A stretch of 64,000 bases of DNA. Origin: Yersinia alsatica (GTDB lineage: Bacteria; Pseudomonadota; Gammaproteobacteria; Enterobacterales; Enterobacteriaceae). Location of the stretch: assembly GCF_902170305.1 (NCBI RefSeq), contig NZ_CABHWW010000038.1, positions 124,001 through 188,000 on the forward strand. The letters run 5' to 3'. A model generated the notes under the pieces. It was not told where the DNA came from and made no database searches. It worked only from the letters and a program-made list of their open reading frames with translations. Both the position numbers and the translations under genes were made by a program. Below, one piece after another: positions 29,524-41,976 of the stretch. Position 1 is the stretch's first letter, and each line of letters opens with the position of its first letter.

Positions 29524-30651
29524 ATGCAACCTAGTTCACCTATAGCACTTTACCAGCAGGCACTTGATGCCGGCGACTACCAACCCGATGATGTGCAGCG
29601 TCGTACCGTAGCGCGGCTGGACACTCTTTATCAAGAGTTGAATCAACGCCAGAATACGCCACCGGCCAGCGCTGGTCTGCGCGGGCGTTTGGGGCGTTTG
29701 TTGGGGCGTCCGGCACCACGAGTGTCAATACGACCGGCCCAGGGTTTATATATGTGGGGGGGAGTTGGGCGTGGTAAAACCTGGCTGATGGATATGTTTT
29801 TCCACAGCTTGCCGGGTGAGCGCAAACTTCGTCTGCACTTTCACCGCTTTATGTTGCGGGTACAGCAAGAATTGATGGCGTTGCAAGGTCATGAAGATCC
29901 ATTAGAAATTATTGCTGATGGCTTCAAGGAACAGACCGATGTGCTGTGTTTTGATGAATTCTTTGTTTCAGACATCACTGACGCCATGCTGCTGGCAACA
30001 TTGCTGGAAGCACTCTTTGCCCGCGGTATCACATTGGTAGCCACATCCAACATCCCGCCGGATGATTTGTACCATAACGGTTTGCAGCGAGCTCGCTTCC
30101 TACCCGCCATTGCGCTGATTAAGCAATATTGTGATGTGATGAATGTTGATGCCGGAATCGACTACCGCTTACGCACCTTAACTCAGGCCAATCTTTATCT
30201 GACACCGTTAAGTCCGCAAACTGAGCATGCCATGGAGGAGATCTTCGTCAAACTGGCGGGTAAAGAGGGGGAACAGGCTCCGGTGCTGGAGGTTAATCAC
30301 CGCCCCTTGCCAGCTATTTGCTCGGCACAGGGGGTTCTGGCGGTTGATTTCCATACGTTATGTGAAGAGGCACGCAGCCAACTGGATTATATTGCGCTCT
30401 CCAAGCTCTATCACACGGTATTGCTGCACAATGTTCACCGGATGGCGACAAAAGATGAGAATACTGCGCGGCGTTTTCTGGCATTAGTCGATGAGTTTTA
30501 TGAGCGGCGGGTAAAACTGATTATTGCTGCTGAAACATCAATGTTTGAGATTTATTGCGGTGAGCGCCTTAAATTTGAATATCAGCGCTGTTTATCGCGA
30601 CTACAAGAGATGCAGAGCGAAGAATATCTGTCTTTACCGCATTTGCCGTAA
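29524..30651 (+). CDS. zapE: cell division ATPase ZapE
   Basis: AFG1-like P-loop ATPase, 375 residues, same length as E. coli ZapE; affects Z-ring stability under low oxygen or heat. Walker A GGVGRGKT is at 79-86; Walker B is VLCFDEFFVSD. The ATG at 29524 (MQPSSPIALYQ) is preferred over the frame opening at 29512. Confidence 0.94.
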   Translation: MQPSSPIALYQQALDAGDYQPDDVQRRTVARLDTLYQELNQRQNTPPASAGLRGRLGRLLGRPAPRVSIRPAQGLYMWGGVGRGKTWLMDMFFHSLPGERKLRLHFHRFMLRVQQELMALQGHEDPLEIIADGFKEQTDVLCFDEFFVSDITDAMLLATLLEALFARGITLVATSNIPPDDLYHNGLQRARFLPAIALIKQYCDVMNVDAGIDYRLRTLTQANLYLTPLSPQTEHAMEEIFVKLAGKEGEQAPVLEVNHRPLPAICSAQGVLAVDFHTLCEEARSQLDYIALSKLYHTVLLHNVHRMATKDENTARRFLALVDEFYERRVKLIIAAETSMFEIYCGERLKFEYQRCLSRLQEMQSEEYLSLPHLP

Positions 30652-31805
<1,154 letters not shown>

Positions 31806-31838
31806 TTTTTTGCCTTTACGGCATCAGATTAATGGTAA

Positions 31839-31866
31839 AAACCCGGTGTCTCACCGGGTTTTTTTA
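31839..31866 (+). terminator. terminator after rpsI
   Basis: Stem AAACCCGGTG with CACCGGGTTT (31839-31848/31852-31861) then seven T residues. The following 31867-32179 holds no gene; it contains a small palindrome TTGTCT/AGACAA (31922-31936) and must include the sspA promoter. Confidence 0.92.
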
Positions 31867-32179
31867 TGCCTGAAAAACAACTTTCCACCATTTTATACAC
31901 ATTATTTTTATCGCTAAACTGTTGTCTGATAGACAATTGATCACGAAATCGCAGCGCCATCCCCACAAAACATGCAAAATCTGGTAAACTATCATCCACT
32001 TTTGTGCCTGTTCGGCGAACTGTTGGCGTCCGTGTATCTCCCTGGCTGAATTATTCTCTCGACCAAGGCTTATTTACGGCAACAGCTGTCGAGATTGCGA
32101 ACCGGCGGTAAAACGACTCAGGATAGCAACGTCATCGTGGGCTATTCGCATTGTTTTCTAGATAATCTTGGAGGTTTTC

Positions 32180-32821
32180 ATGGCTGTCGCTGCCAACAAA
32201 CGTTCGGTAATGACGCTGTTTTCCGGCCCGACCGACATTTTTAGCCATCAAGTACGTATCGTACTGGCGGAAAAAGGTGTCAGTGTTGAGATTGAGCAGG
32301 TTGAAGCTGATAATCTGCCGCAGGACCTGATTGACCTCAATCCTTACCGTACCGTCCCTACTTTGGTTGATCGCGAGCTGACGCTGTATGAATCCCGCAT
32401 CATCATGGAATACCTGGATGAGCGTTTTCCTCACCCGCCATTGATGCCGGTATACCCTGTTGCTCGTGGTAGCAGCCGTTTGATGATGAACCGCATTGAG
32501 CAGGATTGGTACTCTCTGCTACACAAAATCGAGCAAGGCAACGCGCAAGAAGCTGATGCGGCACGTAAGCAGTTGCGTGAAGAGCTGTTGTCTATCGCGC
32601 CGGTATTTAACGAAATGCCTTTCTTTATGAGCGAAGAGTTCAGTCTGGTCGATTGCTACCTGGCTCCGCTGTTGTGGCGTTTGCCGGTGTTAGGTATTGA
32701 GTTCACTGGCGCGGGTTCTAAAGAGCTGAAAGGCTATATGACCCGTGTGTTTGAACGTGATGCATTCTTGGCTTCTCTGACTGAAGCTGAACGTGAAATG
32801 CATCTGAAAACTCGGGGTTAA
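32180..32821 (+). CDS. sspA: stringent starvation protein A
   Basis: 213-residue GST-fold RNA-polymerase-associated protein; affects stationary-phase acid tolerance and H-NS levels in E. coli. Thioredoxin-like N-terminal half, helical C-terminal half. The ATG at 32180 follows GGAGG (32170-32174); an upstream TTG at 32168 is less likely. Transcribed with sspB. Confidence 0.96.
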   Translation: MAVAANKRSVMTLFSGPTDIFSHQVRIVLAEKGVSVEIEQVEADNLPQDLIDLNPYRTVPTLVDRELTLYESRIIMEYLDERFPHPPLMPVYPVARGSSRLMMNRIEQDWYSLLHKIEQGNAQEADAARKQLREELLSIAPVFNEMPFFMSEEFSLVDCYLAPLLWRLPVLGIEFTGAGSKELKGYMTRVFERDAFLASLTEAEREMHLKTRG

Positions 32822-32826
32822 TTGTT

Positions 32827-33342
32827 ATGGAGATGTCTGATATGTCTCCGCGCCGCCCTTATCTGTTGCGCGCATTCTATGAGTGGTTGATTGATAATCA
32901 ACTGACTCCGCATCTGGTGGTGGATGTTACCCGGCCAGGTGTTTCGGTGCCGATGGAGTTTGCTCGTGATGGGCAAATTGTATTGAATGTGGCACCGCGT
33001 GCAGTGGGTAATCTGGAACTGGGTAATGATGGCGTGAGCTTCAATGCCCGTTTTGGTGGAGTTCCCCGTCAGGTTACCGTACCTATGGGTGCGGTGATGG
33101 CAATCTATGCGCGCGAGAACGGTTCGGGCACAATGTTTGAGCCTGAAGAAGCTTACGATTCTGATGCTGATGGTAATTTTGTTGGCATAGAAGAGGAAGG
33201 TAGCGAAACTGCGTCGACTGAAAGCCTGACATTGGTAACGGATGATACTCAGGCACCAGAGGGCGAAGGTCACTCTCCTGATGATGAGCCGCCGCAACCG
33301 CCACGCAGTGGTGGTCGTCCGGCATTACGGGTTGTGAAGTAA
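32827..33342 (+). CDS. sspB: ClpXP protease specificity-enhancing factor SspB
   Basis: 171 residues: a folded ssrA-tag-binding domain (to about 110), an acidic flexible linker, and the ClpX-binding tail GGRPALRVVK. Delivers tmRNA-tagged proteins to ClpXP. 5 bp after sspA. Confidence 0.96.
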   Translation: MEMSDMSPRRPYLLRAFYEWLIDNQLTPHLVVDVTRPGVSVPMEFARDGQIVLNVAPRAVGNLELGNDGVSFNARFGGVPRQVTVPMGAVMAIYARENGSGTMFEPEEAYDSDADGNFVGIEEEGSETASTESLTLVTDDTQAPEGEGHSPDDEPPQPPRSGGRPALRVVK

Positions 33343-33376
33343 TCGCCTTCGTTTCGGGCAAAAAACGATATACCCA

Positions 33377-33398
33377 AAGGGCGGCATTGGCCGCCCTT
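33377..33398 (+). terminator. terminator after sspB
   Basis: Stem AAGGGCGGC (33377-33385) with GCCGCCCTT (33390-33398). It may serve both converging genes. Confidence 0.75.
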
Positions 33399-33421
33399 AT
33401 CATTTCTACCTAACCTGCCAC

Positions 33422-33907
33422 TCAACCTATCTTTTTCAATTCCGCCAGGCAGCTATCACGCTGGCTCATCATGTCGCTATTTCTAATCGTCGATAAGGTA
33501 TGGGAAGCGCGTTGCTGGAAGCTAGCTTTAGCGGCACTGTCTTTGGCATCAGCCGGTGCGGTACAAATTTCTGACAGTGTTAATGTCTTACTGTCACTGA
33601 CTGCTTTGAGTACTGCGGCCGGGTTATAAATCAGCGCGGAAGAGAGAGCTGATTTTACACCCGCGGTGAAGCTTGCATTTCCACCATCGGCCAGTTTAGG
33701 GGCCATAGCAATCCAGTTATCATCACCCAGCTTAATATTATTCTCTACTGCGGGTAGTTGCCCAGCCCGAGCCAGCTCGGCGACAACTGCGCGTGCGCCA
33801 CGCGCTTCAATATTGTAACCAACTTCTTGATAATTAAGAGACATCGCAAATGCGCTGCCGCTAATAGCCAGCAAGCCGCCGGCCATGAAAAGTAAGTGAG
33901 ATTTCAT
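33422..33907 (-). CDS. putative exported protein of unknown function
   Basis: 161 residues from the ATG at 33907, which follows AAGGA with good spacing; the frame itself extends to 33994. A signal peptide is clear (SHLLFMAGGLLAISGSAFA, cut before MSLNY). The mature part is about 140 residues with two cysteines (EICTAPAD and RDSCLAELK) that could form a disulphide. I do not recognise the family. Monocistronic between sspB and gltD. Confidence 0.75.
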   Translation of the reverse strand: MKSHLLFMAGGLLAISGSAFAMSLNYQEVGYNIEARGARAVVAELARAGQLPAVENNIKLGDDNWIAMAPKLADGGNASFTAGVKSALSSALIYNPAAVLKAVSDSKTLTLSEICTAPADAKDSAAKASFQQRASHTLSTIRNSDMMSQRDSCLAELKKIG

Positions 33908-34113
33908 AACAGATAATCCTTTCTTTAAAACAAGGCGTAATAAACGTATAGGAAAAATAGCTGTGTGGGGCCAGATAAGCAGGCCCAAAAACATCAGTAA
34001 ACATAAACTCGGGCTTTACTATAGCGCCTCAGGCATAAAATGCTGCAATTAAGCCGAATTGAGATTGTTACAAAATCTTGAATGGGAGTGGCGATGCGGG
34101 GGAAAAAGGCAGT

Positions 34114-34138
34114 AAAAAGGGCTGGATAGCCAGCCCTT
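34114..34138 (-). terminator. gltBD terminator
   Basis: Stem AAGGGCTGG (34117-34125) with CCAGCCCTT (34130-34138). On the minus strand it is followed by five T residues; lies 32 bp past the gltD stop. Confidence 0.85.
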
Positions 34139-34170
34139 GATTATTTTGCGTCTCTTCCAAAATCTGGTTT

Positions 34171-35598
<1,428 letters not shown>

Positions 35599-38500
35599 TT
35601 ACTGCGCTTGAACCCGCAGCTCAGCTGCGGAACGGCTACGGTGGCCCAACAGTGCTTTCACATCGCTGGATTTTGGTTTAACCAAAGCAAACTTGGTCAC
35701 CCACTCTGGCCAGTTAGCCAGAATTTCTTCGCCACGGCTAGAACCTGTCAACTGAACATGCTCAGTGATCAGCCCACGCAGATGCTCTTCATGGATGGCC
35801 AGTTGATCAACATCCAAGACCTCTACCAGCTCAGGGTTAACACGTTTACGGAATTCGCCATCTTCATCAAGGACGTAAGCGAAACCACCGGTCATACCGG
35901 CACCGAAGTTAATCCCGGTGCGGCCCAATACGCAGACAATCCCGCCAGTCATATATTCACAGCCGTTATCGCCGATACCTTCAACTACGGTGATAGCACC
36001 GGAGTTACGTACTGCGAAACGCTCACCGGCACGGCCTGCGGCAAACAATTTACCGCCAGTGGCGCCATACAGGCAGGTGTTGCCGACAATGCTGGCTTCG
36101 TGGCTGCGGAAGTTAGACCCTACCGGAGGGCGTACCGCGATGCGGCCACCGGCCATACCTTTGCCGACGTAATCGTTGGCATCACCGGTCAGTGTCAATT
36201 CGACACCACCGGCATTCCACACCCCAAAGCTCTGACCGGCAGTCCCGGAGAAGTAAGCTTTGATAGGGTCGGTTGCCATGCCTTGGTCACCATGTTTAGT
36301 GGCAATCGCGCCAGATAATGCGGCACCCACTGAGCGGTCGGTGTTGCGAATATCGAAGTAAAACGTCTTGCTGTGTTTGGCTTCAATATGTGGCTCAGCT
36401 TGTGCCAGCAACTCTTTGTTCAATAAGCCTTTATCGAACGGAGGGTTACTTTCGGTGCAATGCAATGCTTTACCCGGATGCGGCGTAGCTGTTTTCAGCA
36501 TTGGCGACAAGTCCAGTTTGTTCTGTTTGGCAGAGATCCCGTCAAGCTCCAGCAGCATGTCAGTACGGCCAATCAAATCAACCAGTTGGCTAACACCCAG
36601 CTCAGCCATGATTTCACGGGTTTCACGGGCGATAAACTGGAAGTAGTTCACCACACGCTCAGGTAGGCCGTGATAATGGTCGCGACGCAGTTTTTCATCT
36701 TGAGTTGCCACACCGGTAGCACAGTTATTCAGGTGGCAAATACGTAGGTATTTACAACCCAGCGCCACCATAGGGCCAGTGCCAAAACCGAAGCTTTCAG
36801 CCCCCAGAATGGCCGCTTTAACAATATCAACGCCAGTTTTCAGGCCACCATCCACTTGCAGGCGGATTTTATGGCGCAGGCCGTTGGCAACCAGTGCTTG
36901 TTGCGTTTCAACCAGCCCCAGTTCCCACGGACAACCTGCATATTTCACCGAAGAGAGTGGGCTGGCACCGGTACCGCCGTCATAACCGGCAATGGTAATC
37001 AGGTCGGCGTAAGCTTTCGCCACACCGGTGGCGATGGTGCCTACACCTGGCTCAGAAACCAGTTTCACCGAAATCAGCGCCTTCGGGTTAACCTGTTTCA
37101 AGTCGAAAATAAGCTGTGCCAAGTCTTCGATTGAGTAAATATCATGGTGTGGCGGTGGGGAAATCAATGTCACACCCGGCACGGAATAGCGCAGTTTGGC
37201 AATATACGGCGTGACTTTATCACCCGGTAATTGACCACCTTCGCCGGGCTTCGCACCTTGAGCGACTTTGATCTGGATAACATCGGCGTTCACCAGATAC
37301 GCTGGCGTGACCCCGAAACGACCAGAAGCAACCTGCTTGATGCGGGAAACCTTATTGGTGCCGTAACGTGCTGGATCTTCGCCACCTTCACCGGAGTTTG
37401 AGAACCCACCAAGGCTGTTCATCGCGATCGCTAAGGATTCGTGAGCTTCTGGGCTCAATGCGCCAATAGACATCGCGGCGGTATCAAAGCGGGTGAACAG
37501 CGATTCCGCTGGCTCGACCTGATCCACAGGGATCGGCGTGCCTTGAGGTTTAATGGCCAGTAAGTCACGCAGAGTGGCAATCGGGCGCTCATTAACCAGT
37601 TTGGCATAGACTTGATAATCACTGTATTCGCCACTGTGAACCGCAGTTTGCAAGCTGCTGACCACATCTGGGTTATACGCATGGTATTCGCCGTTATGGA
37701 CAAACTTCAGTAACCCGCCTTGATCCAGTGGCTTACGTTTCAGCCAGGCGCGTTTGGAGAGATTCTGTAAATCCTGTTGGAAATCACTGAAACTCGCCCC
37801 ACCGATGCGGCTGACAACCCCTTGGAAACAGAGGTTGGACAGGTCACGATGCAGGCCAACGGCTTCAAACAGTTTGGCGCAACGGTACGAGGCCACAGTC
37901 GAGATGCCCATTTTGGACATGATCTTGTACAGCCCTTTATTGATACCGTTACGATAGTTCAGCATCACATCGCGATACTTTTTATCAATCGCTTGGCTAT
38001 CAACTAATTTAGCCAATGATTCATAAGCTAAATAAGGATAAATCGCGGTAGCACCAAAGCCGAGCAATACGGCGAAGTGGTGTGGGTCACGGGCGCTAGC
38101 GGTTTCAACAATGATGTTGGCATCGCAACGCAGATTTTTTTCTACCAGCCGGGTCTGCACCGCGCCGACAGCCATTGGCGCTGGAACTGGCAGGCGGTTA
38201 GGGGCGATAGCACGGTCTGACAGCACCAGCATAACGGCACCATCACGCACTTTGCGCTCAGCTTCGTCACACAGAGCCAGCACCGCCTGCTCCAAATCAA
38301 TTTCAGCCGGATCAAAAGTCAGATCCAAGCGATCTGCGCGGTAATGCTCCCCTTCCAGCGTGGTTAGCTGTTGGAAGTCAGAGAACAGCAAAATTGGCGA
38401 TTTAAAGCTCAGACGGTGCGCCTGACCTTCAGCTTCGCAGAACACGTTCATTTCACGGCCAATACTGGTCGCCAGTGACATGACATGCGCTTCACGCAGC

Positions 38501-40059
38501 GGATCGATTGGCGGGTTGGTCACCTGCGCAAACTGCTGGCGGAAGTAATCGTAAATGATGCGTGGGCCGCTGGAGAGCACGGCGAACGGGGTATCATCGC
38601 CCATTGAGCCTGTTGCTTCCTGACCAATTTCACCCAATACGCGGATGACCTGATCCAGCTCTTCACTGCTGTAACCGAACTGTTTCTGATAGGTTTCCAA
38701 CTGAGAATCATCTAGCTGGCGGCTACCCACCTGATCTTCTGGCAGATCTTCGAACGGCACCAAGCGCTTAACGTTCTTTTCCATCCACTCTTTATAAGGA
38801 TGGCGGCTTTTCAAATCGTTATCGGTTTCGGCGGAGTGCAAGATCTTGCCGCTGCGGGTATCAATCACCATCAGCTCGCCCGGCCCGACACGGCCTTTTT
38901 CTACCACTTCATCGGGCTGGTAATCCCAGATACCGACTTCAGAGGCGCAGGTGATCAGCTTATCTTTGGTGATGACGTAGCGCGCAGGGCGCAAGCCATT
39001 ACGGTCAAGGTTACAGGCAGCATAACGGCCATCTGACATCACGATCCCGGCCGGGCCATCCCATGGTTCCATATGCATGGAGTTGAAATCAAAGAAGGCG
39101 CGCAGGTCGGTGTCCATATCCGGGTTGTTCTGCCAGGCCGGTGGCACTAACAGACGCATGGCACGAATCAGGTCCATACCGCCGCTGAGGAACAGCTCCA
39201 GCATGTTATCCAGTGAACTGGAGTCAGAGCCGGTCTCATTGACGAAAGGAGCCGCATCTTGCAAATCGGGGATTAATGGCGTTTTGAATTTGTAAGCACG
39301 CGCCCGTGCCCATTGGCGGTTACCGGCGATGGTATTGATTTCGCCGTTATGTGCCAGATAGCGGAACGGTTGAGCCAGTGGCCAGCGTGGCACGGTGTTA
39401 GTTGAGAAGCGCTGGTGGAACAGGCAGATTGCCGATTCAAGGCGCAGGTCAGCCAAATCGAGATAAAAGCGTGGCAGATCCGCAGGCATACATAAGCCTT
39501 TATAGATCGTAACCAGATTAGAGAAGCTACAAACGTAGAAATCTTTGTCGTTTGCAATCCGCTTCTCGATACGGCGACGCGCCACAAACAGGCGGCGTTC
39601 CATATCACGTGGACGCCAGCCAGCAGGGGCGTTCACAAAAATTTGTTCAATCCGAGGCAGGGAGGAGAGGGCGATTTCACCAAGAACATCAGGATTCGTC
39701 GGCACTTCACGCCAACCGATGATCGACAGCGTTTCGTTTTGCAGTTCTTCTTCTACAATGCGGCGGCTTGCCTTGGCGAGTTCTTCATCCTGACTGAGAA
39801 ACATCATGCCTACGGCATAGTTTTTGGCCAAACGCCATCCGCGTTCTTCAGCGACCATCCGGAAAAAGCGATCCGGTTTTTGTAACAGTAGGCCACAACC
39901 ATCGCCGGTTTTACCATCGGCGAGTATTGCTCCACGGTGCTGCATGCGGGCCAGTGCGTGTATGGCGGTACGCACGACTTTATGGCTTGGTTCGCCTTCT
40001 ATGTGGGCGATGAGACCAAAACCGCAATTGTCCTTCTCTTGGGATTTATCGTACAACAT
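35599..40059 (-). CDS. gltB: glutamate synthase large subunit (NADPH)
   Basis: Makes two glutamates from glutamine and 2-oxoglutarate. 1486 residues from the ATG at 40059, which has a strong GGGGAGG site nearby (40069-40075); the frame extends to 40095. The amidotransferase nucleophile is Cys12 in KDNCGFG; E. coli GltB has a longer cleaved propeptide before this Cys. The FMN synthase domain and the 3Fe-4S cysteines (CKYLRICHLNNCATG) follow, then the beta-helix domain. Confidence 0.96.
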   Translation of the reverse strand: MLYDKSQEKDNCGFGLIAHIEGEPSHKVVRTAIHALARMQHRGAILADGKTGDGCGLLLQKPDRFFRMVAEERGWRLAKNYAVGMMFLSQDEELAKASRRIVEEELQNETLSIIGWREVPTNPDVLGEIALSSLPRIEQIFVNAPAGWRPRDMERRLFVARRRIEKRIANDKDFYVCSFSNLVTIYKGLCMPADLPRFYLDLADLRLESAICLFHQRFSTNTVPRWPLAQPFRYLAHNGEINTIAGNRQWARARAYKFKTPLIPDLQDAAPFVNETGSDSSSLDNMLELFLSGGMDLIRAMRLLVPPAWQNNPDMDTDLRAFFDFNSMHMEPWDGPAGIVMSDGRYAACNLDRNGLRPARYVITKDKLITCASEVGIWDYQPDEVVEKGRVGPGELMVIDTRSGKILHSAETDNDLKSRHPYKEWMEKNVKRLVPFEDLPEDQVGSRQLDDSQLETYQKQFGYSSEELDQVIRVLGEIGQEATGSMGDDTPFAVLSSGPRIIYDYFRQQFAQVTNPPIDPLREAHVMSLATSIGREMNVFCEAEGQAHRLSFKSPILLFSDFQQLTTLEGEHYRADRLDLTFDPAEIDLEQAVLALCDEAERKVRDGAVMLVLSDRAIAPNRLPVPAPMAVGAVQTRLVEKNLRCDANIIVETASARDPHHFAVLLGFGATAIYPYLAYESLAKLVDSQAIDKKYRDVMLNYRNGINKGLYKIMSKMGISTVASYRCAKLFEAVGLHRDLSNLCFQGVVSRIGGASFSDFQQDLQNLSKRAWLKRKPLDQGGLLKFVHNGEYHAYNPDVVSSLQTAVHSGEYSDYQVYAKLVNERPIATLRDLLAIKPQGTPIPVDQVEPAESLFTRFDTAAMSIGALSPEAHESLAIAMNSLGGFSNSGEGGEDPARYGTNKVSRIKQVASGRFGVTPAYLVNADVIQIKVAQGAKPGEGGQLPGDKVTPYIAKLRYSVPGVTLISPPPHHDIYSIEDLAQLIFDLKQVNPKALISVKLVSEPGVGTIATGVAKAYADLITIAGYDGGTGASPLSSVKYAGCPWELGLVETQQALVANGLRHKIRLQVDGGLKTGVDIVKAAILGAESFGFGTGPMVALGCKYLRICHLNNCATGVATQDEKLRRDHYHGLPERVVNYFQFIARETREIMAELGVSQLVDLIGRTDMLLELDGISAKQNKLDLSPMLKTATPHPGKALHCTESNPPFDKGLLNKELLAQAEPHIEAKHSKTFYFDIRNTDRSVGAALSGAIATKHGDQGMATDPIKAYFSGTAGQSFGVWNAGGVELTLTGDANDYVGKGMAGGRIAVRPPVGSNFRSHEASIVGNTCLYGATGGKLFAAGRAGERFAVRNSGAITVVEGIGDNGCEYMTGGIVCVLGRTGINFGAGMTGGFAYVLDEDGEFRKRVNPELVEVLDVDQLAIHEEHLRGLITEHVQLTGSSRGEEILANWPEWVTKFALVKPKSSDVKALLGHRSRSAAELRVQAQ

Positions 40060-40298
40060 ATCAGTGAACCTCCCCAGGCTCTGCGTGACTCTCACAACCT
40101 ACTGCGAGGGACAATTCACGGTGACGGGTGGGCTGACAGGCGCGTATTTCGCGGCAAATCTGCTTTTCCGCCCTCCGCCAATGACCTCTCGTGACGGGTC
40201 TCACAAGTGGTATATGACTTGTTTTAAGAGGGTGTCTTAAATAACTGCATAATTATGACTAGACGTTTGCCCGTCTAGAAAGCTTCCAGCGGACCTCC

Positions 40299-40327
40299 AA
40301 CTTAGCGAGAAAGAATACTCAGGTCAA
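40299..40327 (-). promoter_or_regulatory. gltBD promoter candidate
   Basis: On the minus strand, TTGACC (40322-40327) and TAAGTT (40299-40304) are spaced exactly 17 bp. This gives a leader of about 235 nt containing a hairpin CTAGACG/CGTCTAG (40259-40278). Confidence 0.55.
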
Positions 40328-40356
40328 ATATAGGCCTAAGAACTATCTCTAAGCTA

Positions 40357-40376
40357 ATAATGATGGTTATCATTAT
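40357..40376. promoter_or_regulatory. palindrome upstream of the gltBD promoter
   Basis: Perfect 8-bp arms ATAATGAT and ATCATTAT with a GGTT spacer, just upstream of the candidate gltBD -35. The arms look like Fur-box arms, but the spacer is 4 rather than 1, so the bound protein is unknown. Confidence 0.4.
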
Positions 40377-40726
40377 GAAATATATAATATTATCGTCTTT
40401 TTTACCCTCTTGGATACTTCATAGGATAGGCGCTAAAATGTGAGCTGTCTCACTATAGTGCAATCGACAAATCTCTGCACCATGCTAGTGCTGGCGGGGA
40501 TGTTGGAGTTACATGCTAGGTTTTTTATATTTTTTGGTGTTTAAAACTATTTTTCACTGAATTGTAATAGAAGCGCTAAGAGGTTGGTGGAAATAAGAAA
40601 ATTTAATCATCGGTCAAGTGATTTTATTTGCATTTATAATGAATGGTTATGCGAAGTTGCACCCAAGGGCATGGGAGTTGATCTCTGTCATCGCGCACAA
40701 CATCGTTGGCGGGTAGGCTTACCCCT
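40377..40726. other. intergenic region without a supported gene
   Basis: AT-rich spacer between the divergent gltB and yhcC genes. A 65-codon frame starting at 40584 runs into the ERIC element and resembles nothing known. I see no gene here. Confidence 0.5.
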
Positions 40727-40843
40727 CTTTCTTGAAGCTACAGCGATGTTAGCGGCTTACTCACCCGAATCACTGACTTAAGTCAGCTCAGCGGGATTTA
40801 CTCGTTTGCTGCTTTGCTGTAACTCCAACTATTTTGGGTAATA
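40727..40843. repeat. ERIC element before yhcC
   Basis: Full-length, somewhat diverged ERIC: CTTGAAGCTACAG at the left, TCACCCGAATCACTGACTTA in the core, and ATTTTGGGTAATA at the right. It ends about 30 bp before the yhcC start, so it lies in the yhcC leader or promoter. Confidence 0.8.
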
Positions 40844-40872
40844 AATATTTTTTGACAGGCAGCGATAAGATT

Positions 40873-41802
40873 ATGCAGTTGCAGCAATTAGTCAATATGT
40901 TTGGTGCGGATTTACAGCGCCGCTACGGTGAAAAAATTCATAAACTCACGCTACACGGCGGGTTTAGCTGCCCTAACCGTGATGGAACACTGGGGCGCGG
41001 CGGTTGTACTTTCTGCCAGGTGGCCTCCTTTGCGGATGAACAGATGCAGCAACAGAGTATTGCTCAGCAGCTTGCTACTCAGGCCAAGAAAACCAATCGG
41101 GCCAAACGCTATCTGGCTTACTTTCAGGCCTATACCAGTACTTATGCCGAAGTAAATGCATTGGCGGCAATGTATGAGCAGGCTTTGGCTGAAGCCGACA
41201 TTGTCGGTTTATGTGTCGGAACCCGGCCTGACTGTGTGCCGGATGCGGTGCTGGATTTACTCAGCAGCTATCATCAGCAAGGTTATGAGGTCTGGCTTGA
41301 ACTGGGGCTACAGACCGCGAATGATAAAACCCTCAAACGCATTAATCGTGGTCATGACTTTGCCTGTTACCAACAGACAGCACGTCGCGCGCGCGCCAGA
41401 GGCTTGAAAGTCTGCTGCCATTTAATTGTTGGGCTGCCCGGAGAGAATCAGGCGCAGGGCATGGAAACGTTAGAGAAAGTTGTCGCGACCGGTGTTGACG
41501 GTCTGAAACTGCATCCATTACATATCGTAGAAGGCAGTACCATGGCAAAAGCATGGCGGGCCGGGCGTTTACCCGAGCTGGCACTGGAGGAGTATATCGT
41601 CACGGCGGGTGAAATGATCCGCCATACGCCCGCCGACATTGTTTACCACCGCATCTCGGCAAGTGCCCGTCGGCCAACATTGCTTGCGCCATTATGGTGC
41701 GAAAATAGATGGACTGGCATGAATAAGCTGAATGATTACTTACTCAAATATGGGGTACAGGGCTCTGCTACTGGGGATATCTATCGCTATCAACCTCAAT
41801 AG
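40873..41802 (+). CDS. yhcC: radical SAM protein YhcC
   Basis: 309 residues from MQLQQLVNMFG, equal to E. coli YhcC. Radical-SAM cluster cysteines are Cys33, Cys45 and Cys48 (CPNRDGTLGRGGCTFC), the wide first spacing of this subfamily (TIGR01212). Its reaction is not established. The frame opens at a TTG (40834) next to the ERIC, but the ATG fits the family. Confidence 0.9.
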   Translation: MQLQQLVNMFGADLQRRYGEKIHKLTLHGGFSCPNRDGTLGRGGCTFCQVASFADEQMQQQSIAQQLATQAKKTNRAKRYLAYFQAYTSTYAEVNALAAMYEQALAEADIVGLCVGTRPDCVPDAVLDLLSSYHQQGYEVWLELGLQTANDKTLKRINRGHDFACYQQTARRARARGLKVCCHLIVGLPGENQAQGMETLEKVVATGVDGLKLHPLHIVEGSTMAKAWRAGRLPELALEEYIVTAGEMIRHTPADIVYHRISASARRPTLLAPLWCENRWTGMNKLNDYLLKYGVQGSATGDIYRYQPQ

Positions 41803-41892
41803 GGTCTTATTCCTCTAAAACTAATTGATTTGCAATCTTTTCCACACTTCTTGGTAACTCGCCTTATCTCTTTCCGGTTTTACGGTATGATT

Positions 41893-41953
41893 TATATCCT
41901 TCGTATTTGAAGTTGCAGAGGGTCGCGGCAACGCCAACTACTTTGGGTATATC
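41893..41953. repeat. internally deleted ERIC element before arcB
   Basis: Both ERIC ends are present (TATATCCTTCGTATTTGAAG and ACTTTGGGTATA), but the central core with TCACTTACTT is missing, leaving about 61 bp. It lies 24 bp upstream of the arcB start codon. Confidence 0.75.
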
Positions 41954-41976
41954 CGGAAACACAGACAGGGGTTGCT

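Noticed and set aside
40584-40781. 65-codon plus-strand frame upstream of yhcC
   Set aside because: It runs into the ERIC element and has no ribosome site or recognisable product.
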